Assembly (NCBI RefSeq): GCF_902506375.1
Contig: NZ_LR733284.1
Location: 3,385,771-3,449,770, forward strand
DNA from: Microbacterium sp. 8M
GTDB lineage: Bacteria > Actinomycetota > Actinomycetes > Actinomycetales > Microbacteriaceae
Length of the DNA stretch: 64,000 nt
Direction of reading: 5' to 3'
In this document: in pieces, positions 1 through 9,763 of the stretch
Position numbering within the stretch: position 1 is the first letter of the stretch
Layout: each line of letters begins with the position of its first letter
Translations under genes and position numbers: made by a program
The notes under the pieces: generated by a model
What the model was told of the DNA's origin: nothing
Seen by the model: the letters and a program-made list of their open reading frames with translations, nothing else
Database searches by the model: none

Positions 1-1778
<1,778 letters not shown>

Positions 1779-1845
1779 GATCCGTTCAGCGTAGCGCGGC
1801 GCTGCTTGGCCCCTCCTGGGGATTCGCCCACGGCGTACCGGGAGC

Positions 1846-1950
1846 CGGCCCCTGTCGAAGGACCCCGGGGGCTCTCCGGTCCCCGAGCCTGTCGAAAGGA
1901 CGTGGCGCTCACCGGTCCCTGAGCGAGCCGAAGGCGAGACGAAGGGCGCC
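1846..1950. repeat. Dispersed intergenic repeat elements (GTCGAAGG and CCTGAGCGAG types)
   Basis: The spacer between hpt and ftsH carries two degenerate copies of the CCTGTCGAA(A)GGAC type and one full copy of GGTCCCTGAGCGAG..GGCGAGACGAAGGGCGCC ending just after the hpt stop. The same elements recur at 12728-12843, 34805-34988, 43475-43512 and 48701-48855, always between genes and next to gene 3' ends. They resemble REP-like palindromic units. Function is unknown. Confidence 0.8.
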
Positions 1951-1953
1951 GCC

Positions 1954-2505
1954 TCAGGCGTAGACGTGCGGGGCCAGCACGGCCACGTCGCGCAGGTTGC
2001 GGTAGCGCTCGGCGTAGTCGAGGCCGTAGCCGACCACGAACTCGGTGGGGATGTCGAATCCGACGTACTTGCAGTCGATCTGCACCTTGGCCGCCTCGGG
2101 CTTGCGCAGCAGTGCGAGCACCTCGATCGACTCCGCACCGCGGGAGGCGAAGTTCTCCAGCAGCCAGCTCAGGGTGAGGCCGGAGTCGATGATGTCCTCG
2201 ACGATGAGGACGTGCTTGCCGTGCAGGTCGGTGTCGAGGTCCTTGCGGATCTGCACGACGCCGCTCGACTTCGTGCCCGCGCCGTAGCTCGACACCGCCA
2301 TCCAGTCCATGGGCACTGAGGACGGCAGCGCCCGGGCGAAATCGGCCATCACCATCACGGCGCCCTTGAGCACGCCGACGAGCAGGAGGTCCTTCCCGGC
2401 GTAGTCGGCCGCGACGCGCACCGCGAGCTCGTCGAGCTTGGCGCGGATCTCCTCTTCCGTGACGAGGATCTCGGTCAGGTCGTCGGCAATGTCCGCAGCA
2501 CGCAT
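1954..2505 (-). CDS. hpt: Hypoxanthine phosphoribosyltransferase
   Basis: Cytosolic purine-salvage enzyme that joins hypoxanthine or guanine to PRPP to give IMP or GMP. The 183-residue length is normal for bacterial Hpt. The PRPP-binding motif reads [14 protein letters not shown] (around residues 99-112), preceded by the flexible-loop region with SSYG, and followed by the base-binding [19 protein letters not shown] segment. The start is the ATG at 2505. It precedes ftsH on the same strand with a 175-base spacer containing repeats, so co-transcription is possible but not shown. Confidence 0.96.
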   Translation of the reverse strand: MRAADIADDLTEILVTEEEIRAKLDELAVRVAADYAGKDLLLVGVLKGAVMVMADFARALPSSVPMDWMAVSSYGAGTKSSGVVQIRKDLDTDLHGKHVLIVEDIIDSGLTLSWLLENFASRGAESIEVLALLRKPEAAKVQIDCKYVGFDIPTEFVVGYGLDYAERYRNLRDVAVLAPHVYA

Positions 2506-2626
2506 GGATCGATTTTATGCGACCGGATCCTTCACCCATGGGATCCTCCCGACCGCTACTGTGAGCGATGAGGCGGGGTGGCGCTTGGGGGAGAACCGAG
2601 CCTCCGCCGTGGACGGAAGGAGTCCC

Positions 2627-3226
2627 ATGGACATCGACGAGATCCTCAAGCAGGTGCCGATCGGCGACATCGCGCAGAAGCTCGGCGTCAGCGAGGACGT
2701 CGCCCGCCAGGCGGTGCAGGAGGGCGGCGCGGCCCTCGTCGGCGGCCTGGCCAAGAACGCGGAGACTCCTGAAGGCTCCGCCGCGATCGAGGCCGCGCTC
2801 GCCAAGCACGACGGCTTCTCGGGGGCGTCGTCGGTCGACGACGTCGATCAGGAGGACGGCCAGAAGATCGTCTCGCACGTGTTCGGCGACAACGCCGACC
2901 AGGTGGCGCAGACCCTGACGAACGACCAGAAGACCGCGGGCATCGACTTCGGCAAGCTGCTGCCGATCCTCGCCCCGATCGTGATGGGCCTCATCGCGAA
3001 CAGCCAGAAGGGCTCCTCGAACGGCGGCGGTGGCGGCCTCGGCGACATCCTCGGCGGGATCCTCGGCGGCGGCCAGCAGCAGGGCCAGTCCTCGGGCGGC
3101 GGCGGCCTCGGCGACATCCTCGGCGGCCTCGGCGGACTGCTCGGCGGCAAGAACTCGGGCCCCGGCGGTGCCGGCGGCATCGACATCGGCGGTCTGCTGG
3201 GCGGACTGCTCGGCGGCCGCAAGTAA
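2627..3226 (+). CDS. DUF937-type protein with Gly-rich low-complexity tail
   Basis: 199 residues. The N-terminal half (DEILKQVPIGDIAQKLGVSEDVARQ) is a helical, HTH-like repeat typical of DUF937 (YidB-like) proteins. The middle segment LLPILAPIVMGLIA is hydrophobic, and the last ~75 residues are Gly-Leu repeats such as GGLGDILGG and GGLLGG. The start was set at ATG 2627 because GGAAGGAG lies 5 bases upstream; the frame is open further 5' but without a comparable site. Molecular role is unknown; relatives are abundant cytoplasmic or envelope-associated proteins. It lies divergent from hpt and convergent with tilS. Confidence 0.85.
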   Translation: MDIDEILKQVPIGDIAQKLGVSEDVARQAVQEGGAALVGGLAKNAETPEGSAAIEAALAKHDGFSGASSVDDVDQEDGQKIVSHVFGDNADQVAQTLTNDQKTAGIDFGKLLPILAPIVMGLIANSQKGSSNGGGGGLGDILGGILGGGQQQGQSSGGGGLGDILGGLGGLLGGKNSGPGGAGGIDIGGLLGGLLGGRK

Positions 3227-3243
3227 CGACCGGCACGTCGCTC

Positions 3244-3279
3244 ACGAGACGCGGCTTCCTCCGGGAGGCCGCGTCTCGT
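3244..3279. terminator. Hairpin terminator between convergent genes
   Basis: Inverted repeat ACGAGACGCGGCTTCC / GGAGGCCGCGTCTCGT with one mismatched pair and a short TCCG loop, placed between the DUF937 gene (+) and tilS (-), whose 3' ends face each other. Likely a bidirectional terminator. Confidence 0.75.
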
Positions 3280-3292
3280 CGTCTTCGCAGCC

Positions 3293-4282
3293 CTAGCGTG
3301 CGGCGAACACGATCCGGCCGCCGACGCGCGCCGCGGTGCAGCCGGGCAGGTCGATCGGGCCCTGCCCGGACCAGTCGGTGACGAGCCGGGCGACCTCGAC
3401 GGTCTGGGTGCGGGTGAGCGCCACGCCGAACTCGCTCTGCACCACGAGGCGGATGATGCGGTTCCGCAGTGCCGCGGGGTTGGCGGCCAACGCCGCGGCG
3501 CTCACGGAGATCCCCGCCTCGGCGTGCTCCACGATGTCCTCGATGGTCTCGTGGATCATCTCGTCGAACGCCTCCGCGTCCTCGCGCAGCTGCTCGGCCG
3601 TGCGGGCGAGGGCTTCGGCGATCCCCGGCCCGAGCTCCGCCTCGAGCACCGGCAGCACCCGCTCCCGCACCCGCACCCGCATGTAGCGGGGGTCGGCGTT
3701 GTGCGGGTCGTCCCAGGGCGCCAGCCCCTCGGCCGCGCATGCCTCGCGCGTCGTCTCACGGCGCACCGACAGCAGCGGCCGGATCCAGACCGTGCCGTCG
3801 TCGTCGGCCCGCACGGGCGCCATGCCCTGCAGGCTGCCGGCTCCGGATCCCCGGGCGAGACCCAGCAGCACCGTCTCCGCCTGGTCGTCGAGCGTGTGCC
3901 CCAGCAGCACAGGGGCACCCTCGGCGCGGGCGGCCTCGCGCAGCGCCGCGTATCGTGCGGCCCGGGCGTCGGCCTCAGGCCCGTCCCCCGTCGGCGTCAC
4001 GTCGACGGAATGCACCCGGGCGGTGATACCCAGCGCCGTCGCAGCCGCTGCGGCGTCGGCGGCGACCCGATCGGAGCCGTCCTGCAGGCCGTGGTCCACG
4101 GTGACGCTGTGCACAGCGATCCCCGCGGCGCGGGCCTCGAACGCGGTCGCCGCGGCCAGCGCCAGCGAGTCGGCTCCGCCGGAGAGCGCCACCACGACTG
4201 CATCCGGCGGGGACGGCAGGGCGGCCAGCGCGGTGCGCACGGCACGGCGGACAGCGGCGGTGGCGGGAGAGAGCGACGGCAC
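3293..4282 (-). CDS. tilS: tRNA(Ile)-lysidine synthase TilS
   Basis: Converts C34 of the CAU anticodon of tRNA-Ile2 to lysidine using lysine and ATP, changing decoding from AUG to AUA. The PP-loop signature ALSGGADSLAL is near residues 31-41, followed by TVDHGLQDGS and the HTLDDQAETVLLGLARGSG motif. The C-terminal part (about 220-329) is the TilS substrate-binding domain. The start was taken as GTG 4282 (V/M-PSLSPATAA), as the upstream open frame has no family similarity. At 329 residues it is normal for actinobacteria. The gene diverges from ppa with under 100 bases between. Confidence 0.94.
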   Translation of the reverse strand: MPSLSPATAAVRRAVRTALAALPSPPDAVVVALSGGADSLALAAATAFEARAAGIAVHSVTVDHGLQDGSDRVAADAAAAATALGITARVHSVDVTPTGDGPEADARAARYAALREAARAEGAPVLLGHTLDDQAETVLLGLARGSGAGSLQGMAPVRADDDGTVWIRPLLSVRRETTREACAAEGLAPWDDPHNADPRYMRVRVRERVLPVLEAELGPGIAEALARTAEQLREDAEAFDEMIHETIEDIVEHAEAGISVSAAALAANPAALRNRIIRLVVQSEFGVALTRTQTVEVARLVTDWSGQGPIDLPGCTAARVGGRIVFAAR

Positions 4283-4378
4283 GCCCCCACGGTACCCAGG
4301 TGCACGGCGCCACGCGCAACGATCCTCACGCAAGTAGGCTTGTGCGCGGCATCCACCCGTCTTTTCTGAGGAGCACAC

Positions 4379-4870
4379 ATGGGCGCACACGACGCCGTCA
4401 TCGAGATCCCGCGCGGCAGCCGCGTGAAGTACGAGGTCGACCACGAGACCGGGCGAGTGCACCTCGACCGCGTGCTCTATACGACCTTCGGATACCCGGC
4501 CGACTACGGCTACTTCGACGAGACCCTCGGCGAGGACGGCGACCCGCTGGACGTGCTGGTGCTGCTCGACCAGGCGATCTTCCCTGGCGTGGTCGTGAAC
4601 GTGCGTCCCGTGGCCGTGCTGAAGATGAGCGACGAGGCCGGCGGCGACGACAAGCTCGTGGCCGTGCTGAGCAAGGATCCGCGCTGGGAGCACATCCAGG
4701 ACGTCGACGACCTCGCCGAGTACACGAAGAAGGAGATCGCCCACTTCTTCGAGCACTACAAGGACCTCGAGCCCAACAAGTGGGTCAAGGTCGACGCCTG
4801 GGGCGACGCCGCCGAGGCGCAGCGGATCCTCGACGAGGCGATCGAGCGCTACAAGAACGACGGCCACTGA
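4379..4870 (+). CDS. ppa: Inorganic pyrophosphatase (family I)
   Basis: Hydrolyses pyrophosphate to two phosphates in the cytosol, pulling biosynthetic reactions forward. At 163 residues it is the usual prokaryotic family I length. The Mg-binding signature is clear: ADYGYFDETLGEDGDPLDV with Asp residues around 55-70, then AVLKMSDEAGGDDKLVAV and KDLEPNKWVKV. The start ATG at 4379 follows TCTGAGGAGCACAC, a good ribosome site. A bidirectional terminator follows at 4902-4944. Confidence 0.97.
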   Translation: MGAHDAVIEIPRGSRVKYEVDHETGRVHLDRVLYTTFGYPADYGYFDETLGEDGDPLDVLVLLDQAIFPGVVVNVRPVAVLKMSDEAGGDDKLVAVLSKDPRWEHIQDVDDLAEYTKKEIAHFFEHYKDLEPNKWVKVDAWGDAAEAQRILDEAIERYKNDGH

Positions 4871-4901
4871 GCTCGTCCGGCCGCTGAGGCGCGGCCGAAA
4901 T

Positions 4902-4944
4902 GCAGATGACCCCCGGTCCGCTTCCGCGGCCGGGGGTCATCTGC
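4902..4944. terminator. Bidirectional terminator between ppa and M23 peptidase gene
   Basis: Perfect 15-base stem GCAGATGACCCCCGG / CCGGGGGTCATCTGC between two convergent genes. Confidence 0.85.
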
Positions 4945-4957
4945 GTGAGGATCCGGG

Positions 4958-6337
4958 TCAGCCCATGTAGACGCCCTGGCCCTCCATGAAGGTGATCGGG
5001 TTGATGGTGTCACCCCACTGGTAGACCTCGAAGTGCAGGTGGCAGCCGAAGGATCCGCCGGTGTTGCCTGCGAAGGCGATCACATCACCGGCATTGACCC
5101 ATTGCCCCGACCAGACGTTGAAGCCGCCGTTGAGGATGTGTCCGTAGCCGGTGGCGAGGCCCGTGCCGTCGCCGTTGTCGATCTTGATGTAGTTGCCGTA
5201 ACCGCCGTTCCAGCCCGCGTACACGACCGTTCCGGAGTGGGCGGCGTAGATCGGCGATCCGCAGCTGCCGTCCGCGAGGTCGACGCCCCGGTGGAAGCTC
5301 GACGAGCAGCCCCACGCGTCGCAGTCGGGAACGCGCGGTCCATACCCGGAGGACTGGTATCCGCCGAACGGGCGCACCCATCCGCCGCTTCCGGACCAGC
5401 TGCCGCCGCCACCACCGCCACCGCCGCCGCCACCGCTGTTGTTGCGGGCGGCGTCGATCGCGGCCTGTCGCTCGGCGGCGAGCTGCGCCTGGCGCGCAGC
5501 TTCCGCAGCGGCGCGAGCAGCCTCGCCGGCCTGGTATCCGGCAACGGTCTTGACCGTGGTGTCCTGCAGTGCGGCAAGCTGCGCCTGCAGCTGACCGAAG
5601 TTGGCCTGCTGATTGGCGAGGGCAGCCGCGGCGGCATCGGCGGCCGCTTGCGCCTTCTGCATCTTGTCTTCGGCGATCTTGGCGAGCCGGTCGCGCTCGG
5701 CCTTCGCCGCAGTCGCCTGATCCGTGAGCGCCTGCGCGGTGTTCTTCGCCTGGAGCGCCTTGTCGTAGATCGCCTGGGTGCCGGCGAGCACACGGTCCAT
5801 CTGACCGAGACGCTGCAGGAGCTCGTCCTTGTTGGCCGTGGACTTCGAGAAGAACAGCTGCAGAGCGGTGGTGTCGCCGCCGTCGCGAGAGAGCTGTGCC
5901 GCGATCTGCCCCGCCTTGCTGGCGGAGTCGTCCGCGACCTTCTTCTGCGCGTCGGCCTGGGCCTGCAGGTCCGCCAGCCGACGCGCCTGCGCGTCGACCG
6001 CCTCCTGCGCGGCGAAGTACTCGTTGCCGGCGGCCTCGGCCGCGGCCTTGGTATCGGCGACGTTCTGAGTGAGCGTCGCGATGAGCCCCTGGATCCGCGA
6101 GACCTCGCTCGCGGCAGCTGCCTCATTGGCCTTCGCCGCCTGCACGTCCTCCCAGCTCGGGTAGTCGTCGGCGTACGCGGCCGGGGCGCCGAGGAGGAGG
6201 CTGGCGATCAACGCGCCGATGGCGGTGATGCTGAGCGCGACGCCGCTGCGGCGTGCACGGCGTCGGGCGACGGCACGCCGAACGTTGGACGTCCAGCCGG
6301 AGTCGCGGCGGGCGCCACGGATGTTCGGATTGTTCAC
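4958..6337 (-). CDS. Secreted M23 (LytM-like) peptidase with coiled-coil N-domain
   Basis: Likely cell-wall endopeptidase or amidase activator, exported by Sec. Visible: basic N-terminus then a hydrophobic signal segment ending AYADD (about residues 35-60), a long Ala/Gln/Lys coiled coil (about 65-310), a poly-Gly linker, and a C-terminal M23 domain with the zinc ligands in HRGVDLAD and HLHFEVY plus GYGH. The start was set at GTG 6337 because AAAGGGAG lies 6 bases upstream; an in-frame GTG 24 bases earlier lacks a ribosome site. The architecture resembles EnvC/RipA-like septal hydrolase regulators. Confidence 0.92.
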   Translation of the reverse strand: MNNPNIRGARRDSGWTSNVRRAVARRRARRSGVALSITAIGALIASLLLGAPAAYADDYPSWEDVQAAKANEAAAASEVSRIQGLIATLTQNVADTKAAAEAAGNEYFAAQEAVDAQARRLADLQAQADAQKKVADDSASKAGQIAAQLSRDGGDTTALQLFFSKSTANKDELLQRLGQMDRVLAGTQAIYDKALQAKNTAQALTDQATAAKAERDRLAKIAEDKMQKAQAAADAAAAALANQQANFGQLQAQLAALQDTTVKTVAGYQAGEAARAAAEAARQAQLAAERQAAIDAARNNSGGGGGGGGGGGSWSGSGGWVRPFGGYQSSGYGPRVPDCDAWGCSSSFHRGVDLADGSCGSPIYAAHSGTVVYAGWNGGYGNYIKIDNGDGTGLATGYGHILNGGFNVWSGQWVNAGDVIAFAGNTGGSFGCHLHFEVYQWGDTINPITFMEGQGVYMG

Positions 6338-6526
6338 GCGGCTCCCTTTCGCCGGTTTCACTCATGTCACATTAGCAACATCAGTCCCATGCGCAACCAT
6401 CGGATCCGGGTCGGGATCGGGAATTCTTCGAATCTTCGGCTGCTGGTCTAGCTCATGGGGACGGAACGGGACCGCCTTCCATCATCCTCCTGGACACGCC
6501 CGGGATCCAGCCCGACTCGCCCTCGA

Positions 6527-6557
6527 TTGGCGTTTTGCCTCCCGAACCCCTTATGCT
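6527..6557 (+). promoter_or_regulatory. Candidate promoter of the tRNA cluster
   Basis: TTGGCG (6527-6532) and TATGCT (6552-6557) separated by 19 bases, about 37 bases before tRNA-Glu. The spacing is slightly long, so this is only a candidate. Confidence 0.35.
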
Positions 6558-6593
6558 TGAGCGTCGGCAAGGGAACCCCCGAGGTTCGCCTCC

Positions 6594-6666
6594 GGCCCCA
6601 TCGTTTAGCGGCCTAGGACGCCGCCCTTTCACGGCGGTAGCACGGGTTCGAATCCCGTTGGGGTCA
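6594..6666 (+). tRNA. tRNA-Glu (TTC)
   Basis: 73 bases. Acceptor GGCCCCA pairs with TGGGGTC (one G-T pair) with discriminator A. Anticodon stem CCGCC/GGCGG holds the loop CTTTCAC with anticodon TTC. T-arm has the standard GGTTCGAATCC. No CCA is encoded. Confidence 0.96.
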
Positions 6667-6693
6667 CTCTTTCCGATACAATTTCATAGTTCT

Positions 6694-6767
6694 GGCCCTG
6701 TAGCGCAGTTGGTTAGCGTGCCGCCCTGTCACGGCGGAGGTCGCGGGTTCAAGTCCCGTCAGGGTCG
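6694..6767 (+). tRNA. tRNA-Asp (GTC)
   Basis: 74 bases. Acceptor GGCCCTG pairs with CAGGGTC, discriminator G. Anticodon loop CTGTCAC gives GTC. T-loop TTCAAGT is standard. It follows tRNA-Glu by 27 bases. Confidence 0.96.
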
Positions 6768-6779
6768 CTCCAAGCGACG

Positions 6780-6807
6780 GGCCTTTCTTCGGAAAGGCCT
6801 TTCGTCT
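6780..6807 (+). terminator. Rho-independent terminator after tRNA-Asp
   Basis: Perfect 8-base stem GGCCTTTC / GAAAGGCC closing a stable TTCG tetraloop, then TTTCGTCT. It suggests tRNA-Phe has its own promoter or is read through. Confidence 0.8.
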
Positions 6808-6845
6808 AGGACACAGGTCAGAAGCTTCCACCTTCCGGCCTGTGC

Positions 6846-6918
6846 GGCTCTGTAGCTCAGTTGGTAGAGCGTTCGACTGAAAATCGAAAGGTCACCGGAT
6901 CGATGCCGGTCGGAGCCA
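6846..6918 (+). tRNA. tRNA-Phe (GAA), atypical T-loop
   Basis: 73 bases. Acceptor GGCTCTG pairs with CGGAGCC, discriminator A. Anticodon stem TTCGA/TCGAA holds the loop CTGAAAA with GAA. The T-stem ACCGG/CCGGT encloses the loop ATCGATG, so position 54 is A instead of the near-universal T. Confidence 0.94.
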
Positions 6919-6921
6919 CAA

Positions 6922-6978
6922 GGGTGATCGTTACAATCACCCCAGGAACCCTCGCGTAGCTTCTACATCGCGGGGGTT
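6922..6978 (+). terminator. Tandem terminator hairpins after tRNA-Phe
   Basis: First hairpin GGGTGAT/ATCACCC at 6922-6943; second CCCTCGCG/CGCGGGGG at about 6949-6970, followed by TTTCGTCTTT. Nothing else is seen between here and 7159. Confidence 0.7.
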
Positions 6979-7159
6979 TCGTCTTTCCCTGGTGCGGGGC
7001 GGTTTCTGAGCCGCTCTCCTCGACAGGGGCCGACGCAAGAGGATCTATCGATGACTCTCAGGCCTCCGATTCGGAGGACGCGCCGGGCGTGGTCTTGACC
7101 GCATGACGCCACCTCTGAGCCATTGCCTCGCCAGGAGCGTCGTGGCGGACTTCTGCTCG

Positions 7160-7771
7160 TTACTGGGCCGCGAGGCTGACCCCGAACCGCTGGGCGACGC
7201 GATCGAACTGGGCGCGGAGCCTCGGCCAGCGCTCCTCGGCGCCGAAGTTCGCCTCGGCGGTCGCGAGCTGTTCCGCGATCGCGGCCTGGTCGTCGTTCGC
7301 GCACGACCAGGCGAAGAGGTCCAGGTCGAGCCCGGACGAGCCGGCGGCCATCGCCGCGGCGAGCGAGCGAGCGTCGGTGATAGCGGCGAGGTGAGTGTCG
7401 AGCTGCTCGAGCGCGACACCGAACGCCCGTGCGAGGTCCTCGTCGCTCCAGCTCTCGAGATCGACCCACTGCCCCGGCCAGTCGCAGACCTCTTCGAAGC
7501 GAACTCGGTACTGCGCTACGCCCTTCGTGAGATCGTCAGGAACGGTCCCGCCGACAGCCGCGGCGAACTCGGCCGAGTACGCGGCGACTTCGACGTAGAA
7601 GCGCAGGTGGTCGGGCGTATTGCCGTGGCTGCGCTGCAGGATGATCCAGTGCGCCATTCCGTCGCCGGCGCGCACCCAGCTCAGCTTGCGCTTGGCGTAG
7701 CCCTGCGGCTTGAGCGCGGGCACGACGGTCGTGCGCACCAGGGCATCGAGTCTGGCTTCGAGGTCACTCAC
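7160..7771 (-). CDS. DUF4304 family protein
   Basis: 203 residues, cytosolic. The N-terminal pattern ALVRTTVVPALKPQGYAKRK followed by W-hrAGDGMAHWIILQRS and YVEVAAYSAEF fits DUF4304, found in many bacteria and often in immunity-like or stand-alone contexts. No signal or membrane segment and no recognisable catalytic motif. It stands alone and convergent with the tRNA cluster. Function is unknown. Confidence 0.7.
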   Translation of the reverse strand: MSDLEARLDALVRTTVVPALKPQGYAKRKLSWVRAGDGMAHWIILQRSHGNTPDHLRFYVEVAAYSAEFAAAVGGTVPDDLTKGVAQYRVRFEEVCDWPGQWVDLESWSDEDLARAFGVALEQLDTHLAAITDARSLAAAMAAGSSGLDLDLFAWSCANDDQAAIAEQLATAEANFGAEERWPRLRAQFDRVAQRFGVSLAAQ

Positions 7772-7854
7772 CGCGCCAGTCTATGCACGCCTCGCTCGCC
7801 GACCAGGTGAGCCGGTGATGGGAATCGGTCATTGGCCTGGTTCCCCACTTCGCA

Positions 7855-8193
7855 TCATCGGCCCGTGTCACCGGGCGGCGGGTACGCCGAGTATTCGTCC
7901 GCTGGCCTCACGATCGGTGCAGTCTCAACACGCCCCAGATAGAGGTCGTTGATCGTTTCGCCAGCGCCGCCGAGACCGTCCGTATCCGGGACCGGATACC
8001 TGCGCGGCAGAATCGCTCTCACGAGGAACGCGAGCGCAATGACCGCGGCAGGCAGCCAGGAGATCAGAATGCCGATCGTGGTTCCGATCGAGGACCAACC
8101 GAGCACCTTTGCCAGCACAAAGGTCACAACACCGGCCACGCTCAGAACGATCGCCAGCAACGCGAGGATTCGCCTGAGCAGATACCGGTTCAT
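7855..8193 (-). CDS. Small membrane protein, two helices
   Basis: 112 residues from ATG 8193 (MNRYLLRRIL), chosen because GGGGGAAG lies just upstream; an in-frame ATG 21 bases earlier has no such site. Two hydrophobic segments (about residues 7-28 and 34-58) are followed by a Pro-rich cytoplasmic tail. I do not recognise the family. It precedes no obvious operon partner. Confidence 0.6.
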   Translation of the reverse strand: MNRYLLRRILALLAIVLSVAGVVTFVLAKVLGWSSIGTTIGILISWLPAAVIALAFLVRAILPRRYPVPDTDGLGGAGETINDLYLGRVETAPIVRPADEYSAYPPPGDTGR

Positions 8194-8342
8194 CTCTTCC
8201 CCCTCGTCGGCCATGACAGCCCTGCGTCCGTCCAGTGTGTTCGCGGGCCGCGCGACTCATCAAGGGCGGAAGGATGTCTCGGTCGCCACGAACGTGGGAC
8301 CTGCCGTCGCACGCATTGGTACCCGCCTGTTCGCTCCGGGTG

Positions 8343-8561
8343 CTAGCGCGTGATCTTCTTCGCCTGCTTGACCGCGGACTGGGCGGCGGCTTCCGCACGC
8401 TTGAGCGCCTTCTTGCGGGCCTTCTTCACCTTGGGGTCGTTCCAGACAGCGTCAACGCTTGCCTTGATGTCGCGGTACCTGCCGCGACCGGCTTTGGCAC
8501 CGTAGAAGTAGGCCACCACCGCGACCACGCCGACACCGAGCCAGAAGACGTACTTTCGCAT
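8343..8561 (-). CDS. Small basic single-helix membrane protein (YtxH-like)
   Basis: 72 residues. One N-terminal helix (residues 5-24, WLGVGVVAVVAYFYGAKAG) ending in a G-K-A-G motif, then a Lys/Ala-rich amphipathic tail that could pack along the membrane or bind nucleic acid. The ATG is preceded by GAGGAGAGAG. Proteins of this shape are common in Microbacteriaceae; function unknown. Confidence 0.7.
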   Translation of the reverse strand: MRKYVFWLGVGVVAVVAYFYGAKAGRGRYRDIKASVDAVWNDPKVKKARKKALKRAEAAAQSAVKQAKKITR

Positions 8562-8750
8562 GCGCTCTCTCCTCGAGAAGATCTCCGATCATCCACCACT
8601 TTTCGCCGTGCGGTGGATGGCAATGCCCGACAACGATCGCGCCTCGTCGCCACGAGAACCAGGTGATTGACAAATGAGCGTCGTTCGCCAGAGGATCCGC
8701 CTCCGCCGTCAGGCTCGGCGCGATCCGGCCGAGAACGCGTTCGTCAGGAT

Positions 8751-9002
8751 CTACTGGTCGTGGCGGGTGTACTTTCCCGGACGATCGTGCACGGAGTGCG
8801 GCGGAGGAGCGCTCTTGTCTGCGTGGTCTGCGTCCGTGTACGCCCCCTTCGTCTCACCGTCGGGCCCACCGCCGTCCGTCCGCGTGTACCGGCCGCGCAG
8901 GGAGCGGCGCGTAACAGGCTTCCCGTCGACGTCCGTGTACCGACCCTCGTTCTGCTCCTTCGAGTCGCCGTTGCCGTCTCCGCGCAGAGCATCACCATCC
9001 AT
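8751..9002 (-). CDS. Small hydrophilic protein with four GxYT repeats
   Basis: 83 residues, very acidic and basic, no hydrophobic core. A short motif recurs four times: GRYTDVDG, GRYTRTDG, GAYTDADH and GKYTRHDQ. The GAGGAGGAACC ribosome site directly before ATG 9002 supports translation. Probably an intrinsically disordered small protein; no function can be assigned from sequence. Confidence 0.6.
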   Translation of the reverse strand: MDGDALRGDGNGDSKEQNEGRYTDVDGKPVTRRSLRGRYTRTDGGGPDGETKGAYTDADHADKSAPPPHSVHDRPGKYTRHDQ

Positions 9003-9212
9003 GGTTCCTCCTCAGCTGCTCCCCTGCACTGAAAGTACGTCCGGAGCGAGCGCATCCTCACCCCCTTGACAACTGCTCGGGCTTGCGGAGCAGCGCTCGC
9101 CCTGAGCACCGCAGTGGATCAGCTCCGGCGCAGTCGCGGAATGAGACGACGAGTGGCGTCGTCCGTGAGACCTCCGATTGGCTCACCGCGCCGGCGCCGC
9201 CTGGCCGAGAGC

Positions 9213-9716
9213 TCAGGCGGATCCCTCGAAGTGCGAGAGCCATCCGGCCAGCGTCGCCTCGAGCGCCGCGCGCTCGCGGGCGGGGACCATCGCCAGGAGC
9301 CGCTGCTCGTTGGCTACGTGGTCGGCGAAGGCCGCATCGATCAGCTCCCTCCCCCGCCGGGTCAGCGCGACGACACGACCGCGGCCGTCGCCAGATCCGA
9401 CACGGCGCCTGACGAGGCCGGCCCCCTCCAGGCGATCGAGGCGCTTGGACATGCCGCCGCTGGTCACCATGGTCGATGCAGCGAGGTCGCTGGGGCTGGC
9501 CTCGAACGGCTCCCCTGTGCGGCGCAACGCGGCCAGGACGTCGAAGTCGCCCTCTGAGAGGCCATGCGAGCGGTACACCGCGACGAGCTCCTCGGTCAGC
9601 GCCAGAGCCAGCCGGTGCAGGCGCCCGATGGTGCCGATCGGCGTCACGTCGAGGTCGGGGCGCTCCCGCCGCCACGCCGCCTGGATCCGCGCCACCTGAT
9701 CGTCGATGTCCGTCAC
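9213..9716 (-). CDS. MarR family transcriptional regulator
   Basis: 167 residues from GTG 9716. Winged-helix DNA-binding core: LSEGDFDVLAALRRTGEP, then SPSDLAASTMVTSGGMSKRL as the recognition helix, and wing GSGDGRGRVVALTRRG. Flanking helices form the MarR dimer interface. It is divergent from the EamA transporter with only 39 bases between starts, in which a palindromic site lies. It most likely represses itself and the transporter. Confidence 0.9.
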   Translation of the reverse strand: MTDIDDQVARIQAAWRRERPDLDVTPIGTIGRLHRLALALTEELVAVYRSHGLSEGDFDVLAALRRTGEPFEASPSDLAASTMVTSGGMSKRLDRLEGAGLVRRRVGSGDGRGRVVALTRRGRELIDAAFADHVANEQRLLAMVPARERAALEATLAGWLSHFEGSA

Positions 9717-9721
9717 GTCTT

Positions 9722-9763
9722 CACTATATCTTCCACGGAAGCTATAGTGTCTTCCATGGAAGC
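9722..9763. promoter_or_regulatory. MarR operator and overlapping divergent promoters
   Basis: 28-base near-perfect palindrome 9722-9749: CACTATATCTTCC / GGAAGCTATAGTG, with one mismatched pair. A second TTCCATGGAA core at 9752-9761 sits 21 bases after TTCCACGGAA (9731-9740), two helical turns apart, and covers the eamA start codon. TATAGT occurs on both strands within the palindrome at -10 distance from each start codon, suggesting both genes are leaderless and occluded by the repressor. Confidence 0.75.

Noticed and set aside
2438..2626. N-terminal extension of the DUF937 protein
   Set aside because: The frame is open, but it runs antisense into hpt, and the ribosome site is directly before ATG 2627.
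6594..6978. Integration site at the tRNA cluster
   Set aside because: No integrase gene or repeated tRNA 3' end was found on either side.
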